64,000 bases of DNA from Dermatophagoides farinae (taxonomy: Eukaryota; Arthropoda; Arachnida; Sarcoptiformes; Pyroglyphidae): contig NC_134679.1 in the NCBI RefSeq assembly GCF_024713945.1, positions 873,001 through 937,000 of the forward strand, read 5' to 3'. Under the pieces are notes generated by a model. That model saw only the letters and a list, made by a program, of their open reading frames with translations. It was not told where the DNA came from and did not search any database. Both the position numbers and the translations under genes were made by a program. Shown one piece after another: positions 34,497 through 45,700 of the stretch. Position 1 is the first letter of the stretch. Every line of letters starts with the position of its first letter.

Positions 34497-36818
34497 ATCA
34501 ATTTCAAAGCCAAATCAAAGTGGAAAATAAAATGAAAAATTTAATATCCATTCCTTTCTCTCTTTTGAGCGCGCTGTGTCACACCCACCACCAGAATATT
34601 GTCGACAAAACTACAGAATGAATGAAAAATGATTCTTGAAATTTAATTTGTAATTTTATTTATTCATTTTCAATTGTAATTTGACATTGACAAAAAAAAA
34701 GAAAAGAAAGAAACTGCTGCGCGTGAATGAAATGAAAAAAAAAATTGATGAAAATTCCAACAAGAAAGAAATGAAATTTCTTCTTTTTTTTTGCTACAGA
34801 GAGAAAATTGAGCATGCTGCTGACTAATATAATGACGATTGTTATGCATAAACAGCTGACAAAATTGAGCTATAAACAGAAACAAAAAAAAAACAGCCAT
34901 AAGAATGAAGTGTAAACTGAATTTTTTTTCCACGTTTTACTTAAATGTTTCACCATCATCATCATCATCATCATCTCTCATCACAAGCTCCATACATGCG
35001 GACAGCCCCGTCCTCCTTGCTTCCTCGCTCACCCCCCCCCAAAAAAAAAAGAATAAAAAAAAACAAAATTCCGGTGATTAATGACTCAATTATTGTCATT
35101 CGGTTCGTTTTTTCTTTTTTCATTCAACTTTCTTATCTCAATTTTTTTTTTGTTTCATGTTCATTGCCTTGAAATTATATCATTCCATTCTATTCCATTC
35201 ATTCATTCACAATCGATGTGACAAACAACAACAACGACAACAACTACAACCCCCACAAATTCATTCCATGTTCCATGTTCATTTTCATTGATTTAAACAA
35301 TGAGAAAAAGAGGAGATTCTTTTTTTTTCTTGTTATTCTGTCATCGCCACATACACATACACACACACATGAAGAGAGAATTTGAGAATTTGAAATGGCG
35401 TTTTATTCAATAAAAGTTATAAAAAAAAATCAAATTGAATAAATGAAAAAAAAATTTTTTAAAGATTTTTCAACTTTTTTTCGTTTATATAACGTCATTT
35501 CTGAATGAAGGTCATATCTGACCAAAAAAAAAAAAAAAGAAACATCGAGAAGATCAACGATCTCTTGACAATGACATCATCATCATCATTATCAACGGAA
35601 TAATTGCAATGAATGAATGAATGAGTGGCGACATTTATATTTAATGATTATTAATATTGTCGTTCGTTTTTGGACAATTACGGATGGACAACAACAACAA
35701 CAACAACATCGACATCGACATCGACATTGACATCATTCATTTAAAGATGATTATTAGAATTTATTTGTTTTCACAGATAGCCGAGCGCACACGCACACGA
35801 ACACGAACACACACACACACATAAGGCAAGGCAATATAACAACAAGAATATTCTTGTAGAATAAATTTCAATTTCAAGTGGAAAATAAAATTGAAAATGA
35901 AAAAAATATATAAAAAGAGGTGGAATTAAAATTCATGAATTCAACGATGACATAGCACACTCACCATCATCATCATGATGATCATCATCAAACGATAATA
36001 AAATTATCATCAATTTTTTTCCGTAATTGAAATGAAGAGAGAAAAAAAAGAAAAATTACTTTATCGATAATGATGATGGTTTGACGAAAAAAAAATCGAA
36101 AAAAATGAAAACGAAAAAAAGAAAATTAAATTTCAATCTTTGTATCAATATCCAGAAAAAAAAATTGTCAAATATCTCCTTTCTGAAATCGATGAAACTT
36201 TTCATTTTCATTTTCATTTTTTTTTGGCTAGGCCAGGGGTTTATATTAATGAAAATTGCTAAGATTGCTGATCCTACTCAAGAAACATGTATGTTTACCC
36301 CCTGTGAAAATAGATAACATTTATCGACAAATTTTTGTTTCTATTTAGTTCATTAGATTCTTTTTTTTTCGATCCCTAGTGATAGTAATATGATATTCTC
36401 TCGTTGTGTGTGTGTGTTTGACTTGAATATCAATGTGTAATTTATTCTATTTTTCTGCTTCTCTCTCTCTCTCTCTCTTTCTCTCTCTGTGTGTGGGTTT
36501 CTTCATTAAGTGTAAAATAATATTATTAATAATTTACATCATCATCATCATCATCATCGTCATCGAAATCGATAATCTAAATATCATAATTTCTTCTTTT
36601 TTTTTCGTTTGGTTCCAAATACTTGAACTGAATGAATTAATGAATTTTTTTTTTGAAAATATTAGAATTTGTTACGCCATCTTTTGGTTAGAATTTAAAA
36701 CCATCTGATATTAAAATCGATATCGCCATCTGTTGTCGATTATTGATTTTGATAAAATTTATTTTTACCTTTTAAATGAACAAAAAAAAAAAACGAAAGA
36801 GATAAACAAAAAAGAAGA

Positions 36819-36824
36819 TTTATT
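36819..36824 (-). terminator. Candidate poly(A) signal of the TRHR-like gene
   Basis: TTTATT on the + strand, i.e. AATAAA on the - strand, 242 nt past the stop; a second lies at 36758-36763. Only a candidate because of base composition. Confidence 0.35.
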
Positions 36825-37065
36825 AACATGATTCAAATCAATCAATAATACAAATAATTATCATCATCATTGTGTGTGTATGTGTTATGAACAATATTTT
36901 TTTTTTTTTTTTGAAAATCAATCAAAAAAAAAAACCAAACACCATACTACTAAATTTTTTTTTTTTGGTTGCATCATTCAAATAATTAATTCATTCCAAT
37001 AACAGAAAGAAAGAGCAAAAAAACAGAAAAAAAGGAAAACTTGAAATTTAAAAATTCAGAAAATT

Positions 37066-37843
37066 TTAAAATTGATTCTCTTGATATTCCATTTGTTGAT
37101 CATTGTTTATGGTTTCAGTGTGAAATAAATTTCCATCATGATTATTATCACTATAAACAGCCGCAATGCTTGCCGTTGTTTTTATCGTCGTCGCCACCGT
37201 CGTCGTCGTCATCGTCGTTGTTGTTGTTGAATTTGTTTGATTATCATCATTTGAATGATCACCATTCGTTAATGATCTGGATTTTAATCTAATCATTTGT
37301 TGCTGATTATCAATTGAATTTTGTTGATTTATTTTTGTTAATGATTGTTGTTTATCATTATCGGATGTTGTTGTAATTAAAATTGTTGGAACATTATTAT
37401 CATCATCATCATCATCATTATGTTCAATATTTGATTGATCAGTAATTGGTTGTGTTGCACAAATTGTTACAATTGTTGATGATTGTTGTTTTTTTGATAA
37501 ATTTTTTATTTTAAAATCATTTCTATAAACATTGTTGTTACGATCACCACCACTAGATGGCGATGGTGATGATGATGATGATGTTCGTCGACATTTATTA
37601 ATCGGTTTATTAGATAGTTGATTCGTATCAGGCCCCATTGTGAATGTCATTGAATCATTTGTGCCACATATACCACCACCACCACTAGATTTAATGGCAG
37701 CCTGTCTTGCTGTACCAGCACCATAACGATAATTACCACCAATATTTGACCGATGACGTTTTTTTTGGCCACAAGTTAACATACGTTTAAATTCACGACG
37801 AAATTTCATACTACAAGCACTATATATGATTGGATTGATTGCA
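37066..37843 (-). CDS. TRHR-like coding exon 6 (end of TM7, helix 8, long C-tail)
   Basis: Completes S431, then [20 protein letters not shown] and a tail of about 240 residues with Ser, Asn, Asp, Gln and Thr runs. Acceptor TTCATACAG. The stop codon occupies 37066-37068. Confidence 0.85.
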
Positions 37844-39735
37844 CTGTATGAAAAACACAAAAATAATTTATATATTTGAAAAAAATAATGACAAAATAAT
37901 CATAAAATATACCTATTGACAAAAATCATTGTCTTGGCAAACATCAAATACCTAGAAGCATAGAAGCAAAAAAAAAAAAAAATGAAATGAATGAATGAAT
38001 AAAATAACAAAGAAAACAAAAATTGAATACACCACCACCACCACCAACACCACCAACACCCCCATTGAAACATACCATAATTCCATGTATGGTGGAAATG
38101 AAAATGAATTATATACGACCAATGCACGATATGGTAGCCATAATGTTGCAAATACAGCAACCACAACGGCCAACATTTTAACGACCTTTAACGATCAAAC
38201 CAGTGAAACACCACGAATTATAAATATAAATCATTTCCATTGTTGTTGTTGTGTTGTTGTTGTTGTTGTTGTTGTTGTAGTTATTTCATTTGGAGAAAAA
38301 AAAGAAGAAAAATGAAAAAAAACATGAAAAAAATCCATCGATATTGAAATGATGGGTAAATGATATCTATGCTGCTTGCTTTCTTTTTTTGGTGATCCAA
38401 AAAAAAAAAAAAAACACACACACACACACTGAGAGAGCGAAACACATGGAATTTTTTTTTAGCATCCAATCAAGATAATGATGATGATGATGATGATTTT
38501 TTTTTCTTTTCTCATTTTTTTTTTATTTTCACTGTCGGAATCAAAATAATGATGTTTTTTTTTCTCTCTCCACTTTTCTTTTCTCTTGTGATTCAGGTGT
38601 AAGTATATGAAATTCATTGATTCAATCATCATCGTCATCATCATCATCATTGATCATAAATTGAAACAGGAACAGAAGAATTGATGTGTGTAAAGATTGC
38701 AAAGATTCTGTCAGATAATCTTTTCCGTATATTCTATTTTTACATAGATTTTGTACGTAAAATCCATACACATTGACACTGGAATGAAATTCAATGGAAA
38801 GATAGATAAAAAAAAATCCTGTTCCCTTGTGATTTTTTTCCCCATTGATTTCATATTAATATGGCTTGATGTATGTATAATAATTGAATGAAATTCTACT
38901 ATTGAACACCATTATTATTATCATCATCATCATCATCCATATCATTATCAGATTTCTTTTTTTTCATCATTGTTCGCCAATTCGCATTCACATATATAAT
39001 GGTATAATAATGATTATCATCATCATCGTTATCATCATCAGATATAGGTAATATATACTTGCAGACACACCCATCATAGTGTAGAAAAACCAATCTTCCA
39101 GCCAGTCAAACGGAAAATTGACATAACGTAGCCATTAGAATGGCAAATTCTCAAAATGTAAAACAATATTAGTTCTGGAATCAATGAAAAAAAAAGAATT
39201 ATTTGGATAAGAAGAATAAAAAAGAATCCGATTCCATGTCAATAGAAATTATTCCTTGATAATTATCATTCTTTCATTCTCACCATTGTATTCGGTACAA
39301 ATGAAACAAAAATTTTCAATATTTACAATGAGAATGAATTTGATTTTTTTCAATTTTTTTTGTGTTTGTCAAACCTCAAAAATTCAAATATGAACAAAAA
39401 AAAATAAAAGCAAACATAAACTTTTATCATATAATAACAAGATGATGATGATGATGAAATTACAAAATATTGAAATCAGATGTTTCAAGAAAACTATTCA
39501 TGCGAATTTTTTTTCCTTTCGTTATCATTAGAAATGATATGATATGATATGATATGTTTCAGTGTGATAATTTGAATGTGGATGAAGAATAATTTTCATC
39601 CCAACAACAACAAGAAAAAAAATTATGAAATTGAATTTTTTTTTGTTTGATTCATTCATGCGTTTGAAAGAATTTTTCCATTGAATTCTGCAATAAATTC
39701 TTTGCATAAACATTTGAATTTGTAATGGATGTGTG

Positions 39736-39779
<44 letters not shown>

Positions 39780-42700
39780 ATAACTGGTGTATTCACATGA
39801 CATGATAGTGTGAAATTTTTATGCAGAATTTTTTTTTTTGAATAAATAAATGTGTTAGAATCAGCGGAAAACAAAACAATGTGATGTGGAAAATGAAGTG
39901 TTTATTTGAAAAAAATTTTTTGTTCCATTTCTCTCTCTCTCTCACACTCTCTTTATCTCGATTAGAATCCACAAGAATTGATGGACAAAAGAAACAAACA
40001 AACAAACAAAAAAATTGATTCTTTATTCTAATTGATTCTTTATTCTGATGGTCTGTATTCTCATCGTTTGTTTGCTTTCGTTTTTGTTTTCTCAAACATT
40101 GAGAAATGAGAGTGTCCTTTTTTTTCGATTCCAAGCACTGGAATCCAGTCAATTATTTTTTTTTTTTTCATTTGTATAGATAGAATATTCTCAAGATAAA
40201 CACAATCAAAACAATCCAATACTAATGGTATTCATTTGACAAGTGACAATCATTTGTTTTTATCTTTGTTTCTTTGTTTGTTTGTTTGATTGACGTGTAC
40301 AGAGTAGAATCAAAAAGTAATCATAACTTTTATCATAACAAATTTTTCTTTTTCTCCAGAATATTCCAATGATAATGATGAAAAAAAAATCTGACAGAAA
40401 TAAATTCTTTTCGATTGATTGATTGATTGATTGATTAATCTTCAACAATATCAATATTGAAACTTAATTTAATTGAAAAACAAACACAAAGTATATGCGT
40501 ACTATATGGAATTTTTTTTCCATTTTTTTTTATTCACTTACTTGTACACGAGATGAATCATGTGATGATGAACTTTTTTTACTATTTGCACCAATCGTTG
40601 TACCATGATGGTGATGGTGATTAGTTAATTGATTATGATGATGATGATGATGTGAATTTGATGGTGATTCTTGTTGTTGTGTAGGTGTGGATGGTTGTTG
40701 TTGTTGTTGCTGTTGATTATGAGCTGCGGACAATGATGTTGATGTTGTCGTACTGGTGTTTTGTTGTTGTTGTTGTTGTTGAAACAATCATATCATTACT
40801 ATGATATAGAATACGTGCAATCAATGCATATAATATACATGATATTAATAATGGAAGTATGTAGAATAGAACAATATCTGTTAGATAATATCCTTTATAA
40901 AATTCACGATTCAATTTAAATTTGCATGTATAAATTTCTTTATTAATCCAAAGATAATTTATACGTTCAGTTTTAGTTAGAAATAACCATGGTGCACAAT
41001 ATGTTGTTGCAAACATCCAAACATACATTATAATACGTTTTGCACGACGTACTGTACATAGTTTATGTGCCAACATTGGATGACATATCGCTATGTAACG
41101 TTCAACAGTGAATGCAGCAATAGATAATGATGATGCATTGATGCCTAAATATTGTAGAAATATGAATAATGCACAACCAAATGGGCCCCAAATCCAACGA
41201 TCACCTAATAGATAATAGGATATAATTTCATTTGGTACCGATGCCAATAAGACCATTGTATCGGCAATGGCCAAACTGACTAGATAACAATTTGTTGGTG
41301 TACGCATTGAACGGCTACGTAATACAACAATAACGACCATTACATTGCCCAATACGCCTATAATGATGAAAGAAATTAATGTAGAAATAAAAATAAAGCA
41401 TTAATAACCGGAAATTGAATTATTTTCAATATGAGTGTGAATTTGTGTTACTTTAAAATTGTCCAAAAAAAAAAACCAATTTCTACTTTCCCTTTAGGGC
41501 GTAGCAGAATTTAATCTTAATCTGATTCCTGTGAAAGTAAATACAAAACCAAATAGCCTCAAAGAAAGGCCAAGAACAAAATTGAAATCAAAAAAAAAAA
41601 AATCACAGAGAAAGAGAGAGAGCGAGAGATTTGTTTCCAACATCAAACTCTGAAAACTGAGCAGCAGCTGCTACCCAGCGAGAAAAAAAAACATTGAAAT
41701 AAAGAAAACACTTGCGTTGTTTTTTATTTTCTCACTTTTTTATTTCTCCATTTAAGCATCAACAAGAAGAAAAACAGAGAACCTTTAACAAACACACAAA
41801 CATTGAGATGAAAAAAAGGATTTTTTCTTTTTGAATAAAAAAAAAATCATCTGTTCAACGTTTTTTTTTTTGGGCCAGTTTGTTTGTTTGTTTGTTTGTT
41901 TTCCTATCAAGATGAACAAAATCCACAACTCACACACACAGATACTCAAACTGCATGATATTCATGTGCATGTGAGAGATTGAAAGGATTATTTATCTAA
42001 CAATAACCGAAAAGAAAAAAAAACAAACGGAAAACAAATTAGAAATTCAATACCGGCTCGATTAAATGAAAAGGCGATCGATATCGTTTCTTTTATTATT
42101 ATGGCAATTGGAAGAAAAAATAAAATAAAATAAAATAAATCAAAATCTCAATTTTGCTAACAAAAGAAAACAAAAAAAAATATTGAAATAAGGAATAAAT
42201 CTCTTTTTCTGACCTAAAATTGATTGATTCAAATGTTGTTTCGGTGAAAATGTTGTCATTAATTTTTTTTTTGTTTGTCTGGTCTATTCACAACAAACCA
42301 ACCACCTACGCATACGAATACAAATACACAACAGCTCTGTGTGTGTGTGTGTGTGCTCGAAAATATCAAATACGATCATTGATTGAAATGAATGGAAATG
42401 AAATGTGAAGACAAGGCGAATTGAGAACAAAACAAAACAAAACAAACAAACAAACAAACAAAAAAATTACCAATTAAATTTCAAATCACAAACATCATTT
42501 TTTTGTGTCTGTGTGTGTGTGTTGACATCTAAAAAACATGGCAACATCATTTGTGTTTGTGTTGATGGAAAAAAAATCAAATCAAATGAGTAAATTTCTC
42601 AAGAAATTTACATAAATTCTTCTTCTTTTTTTACATGTTTACAATCTGAACATATTTTTTTCTGAATGATAAACATTGATTATTGAAATTTACATAAGAA

Positions 42701-45700
42701 CTAGAGAGAAAAAAAATTGGAAATCAAACATTTGCCAAAACATTTCATTTTTGAAAGTGTTTTCGATCCAAAATCATGACTTGAAGAAGACGAAACCACA
42801 ACCAGAATTACAGAATTTTTTTTCCAGCCATTTTTTTCTGGATCAATATATTTGGTAGTTGAAAATTTTAAATTTTTTTTCTGCTCTCATATCATTATCA
42901 TTGTTATGTTGAAATTACATTCATCGCTCAATGTTTGACAACTTTTTTTCTCTCTCTTTCTCTCTCCCTGGTTCTTTCTGAATGAATAATGATCGATTTT
43001 ATCTCTTGGGAAAATTAAATCTTGATGGTTTTTAAAGAAAGTGAAAAATTTTTTGCTTGAAAAAAATCGATATTGTAAACAAATACGATACATAAACCCC
43101 ATATATTGTTGTATCATCATTCAATGAATGAAAAGTCTAGACACAGACACTTTACAGACAAGATTTTGTTTCTTTTTCATTTTTTTTTCTTAAAAAAAAT
43201 TTGACGATCCAATACATCATTCATCATCCATATGACAGAACAAAATTCAATCGCATGTTGAATGACAAAACAATGATGATGATGATAATGATGATCATCA
43301 TGTCATTCATGCTGCTAGCTGCTGTTGCCTCATTTAACATTCAAGAAGTATTAGAAAAAAAACCACAAAATAAAAACAAAAAACAAAAAAAAATTTTACC
43401 GTTTTTTTTCAGCAGAAATATCACTAGACAATAATAATATCATCATCATCATTTACTTGCTAATCATAAATCATTCAACAGTAACCTCAACAACAACAAC
43501 AACAACAAAAATGACAATGAAAGAAATTTATTTTTGGTTTTATTATTTGCAACAACTGTATGCAAAGGCCATAAGGATGGGTTGTTCATTCTTTTTACCA
43601 TCATCAACAACGATTCGATTGTCATTTTCGTAAGAAAAAAAAATTATGACCCAATTTTTTTTTCTGAGCAGACAAAATTATCACCACCACCACCAACACC
43701 CACTCATGTAAATATTGAAAAATTTGCTGCTGTTAAACAGCAGACATTATCATTATCATTGAATGGTTTTTATTTTCTATTTTGATCATACATACAGAGT
43801 TTCTCCGGGTAATGGCAATTTCAACCTTGTTAATTCTTTTTTTTATCATGAACTTTGCACTTAATAAAGAAAAAGCAGAAAGAAAATGATTTGTCAATGA
43901 CAAATTGGCTAAATCATTCAAAATCATTTTTTTTTCATAAAAGCCTAAAGGGTCCAAATTCAATACATTTATTTCTCAGTCATCAATAAAATGAAATTTT
44001 TTTTTGTGTTTGCGTGGGCGTCATTTGTGTGTGTGTGTGTGTGTGTGTGCGTGGAAAATTGGAAAATTTGATCACCTGGACGTGCGTGTTTGTTGACCAT
44101 TCACCATGTTTTTTTTTCTCATTCACCACCAGGCAATTTGAGATATTGACATGGAATTTTTTTTTCCATTTTCAATTTGCGCCAAAACGTACACACAGCC
44201 ACCAGACACAGACGTCATTGTCGTATGAATTGAATGGAAAGAGAAAATTAAATTTCATCAAAACCATTCATTCGATGTTATAACCATGATGATGATGATG
44301 ATGATCGTAATGATGGAATTTTGTTTTGTCGCTATTGTCACTAGAATAATCTTATTTTTTTTTTCTACACACCATTTTTTGTTATGGTTTTTTTTCATTA
44401 TAATATTTGCCGGTCATATTTTATAGAGAAATGGAAAAAAAACCATAATTGAATAGAATGATGGTGAATACAGAAAAAACGCCTGTCATGTCGCCATCAT
44501 AGAATGGCCAAAATAACCACGACAATTGATGATGATGATTGATTATCGATCAAATCATTGTATCGGTATTCAAAACATGAAATTTTTTTTTTGTTGATTT
44601 TTTTTCTCTCAATTCTCTCTCTCTCTGTTCGTGTGTGTGTGTGTTAACATTAAACATTGTAATTATGTGGTCGTGGTAGGTGAACATTGATTATGAATGA
44701 GTGACAGAATTTTGAAAAAAAATTCTGATCGTTTTGTTTCAATTTTTTTTCTTTAGTTTTCACTTTATTGAAAATGAATTCTTTCTCAAAAAAAAATCAA
44801 CCAGAAAATAAAAAAAAGACAGCGGAAATTGTCGTTGTTGTTGTTGTTGTTTTTTTTCTTGATGAAAATTGAGAAATTCTGGCTGAATAAATTTCATTTC
44901 TACACACACATATATATCATTATAGCCATTTCCTTTTCACATTACCATCAGCATAATTCAATCGAATCCATGATCATCATCATTATCATTGATTCCATTC
45001 TAATGTATCGGATGTTGTTCATACGAACAATCAAACTTTGTTTTTTTTTCATGTTTAATGTTTGTTTTAAGAGAAACAAAAATCTACCCACTTTCATGAT
45101 ATAATGAATGAAATAAACATCATTAACCAGTAGGATCATTTGAACGTTTTGTGTGAAAGTTTAATGAAATAGCAAAAAAAAAACAAGAGATTAAATTTTC
45201 TAAAACTTTAAAAAAAATACGAAAACATTGATGATGTGTTTACATTTTCAAAGATGAAAAAACAAAACAAAAAACAGGATAATCGAGATTAAAATCTTAA
45301 AATTCATTAAATATTGAGATGGAAGAAAAAACTCGAACCCAGAATAAAGTCGATGAAAAAAAAACATACAAATGGAAATCTTTATGAAATCAATCCACAT
45401 TGAACACATCCACATGAACAGAGCACAAAACAGTGGCAATAATGAATGGTGAGAGAGAGAGAGAGCGAGAAAAAAAACTTAAACTAAAGCCCGTGAGAAT
45501 GAATTGGAGAGAAAAACATTTATTTTTGTTGTTGTTGTTGTTGTACAAAACATAACATAACACAACAACAACAACAATGGTCTGTATCGATATTTGTTGT
45601 AATGACACTGAATCGGTTATTATTATCATAATCATTGGCAATTTAGCTGCACACAGCAGCTACACACACATACACACAAAAAAAATTTTTCGATACAAAC

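Larger units (their letters stand above)
34083..37065. other. Convergent intergenic region
   Basis: Lies between the stop of the + strand H1-like gene and the stop of the - strand TRHR-like gene, so it should contain both 3' UTRs. It has CAA, CA, ATC and CT tracts and two CGCCATCT motifs near 36.7 kb. No convincing protein-coding frame. Confidence 0.7.
38186..40541 (-). other. TRHR-like intron 3 (2.36 kb)
   Basis: GTAAGT at 40541 to AAAG at 38186 on the - strand. It holds CAA/TTG, GT and ATC tracts, including a 39-bp GT tract at 39738-39776. Confidence 0.7.

Noticed and set aside
36081-36317. 78-codon frame ending in a protein-like segment (KIAKIADPTQETCMFTPCENR minus its last residue)
   Set aside because: The first two-thirds is poly-Lys/Phe simple sequence, there is no splice context, and I recognise no family. 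Probably chance.
40717-40787. Thr-run tail and stop after TM5 of the TRHR-like gene as a genuine C-terminus
   Set aside because: TM6 and TM7 continue downstream in compatible phases and match TRHR; the tail is read-through of a short intron or an indel artefact.
45335-45355. CTCGAACCCAG string resembling a tRNA T-arm on one strand
   Set aside because: No acceptor stem, D-arm or anticodon arm around it.
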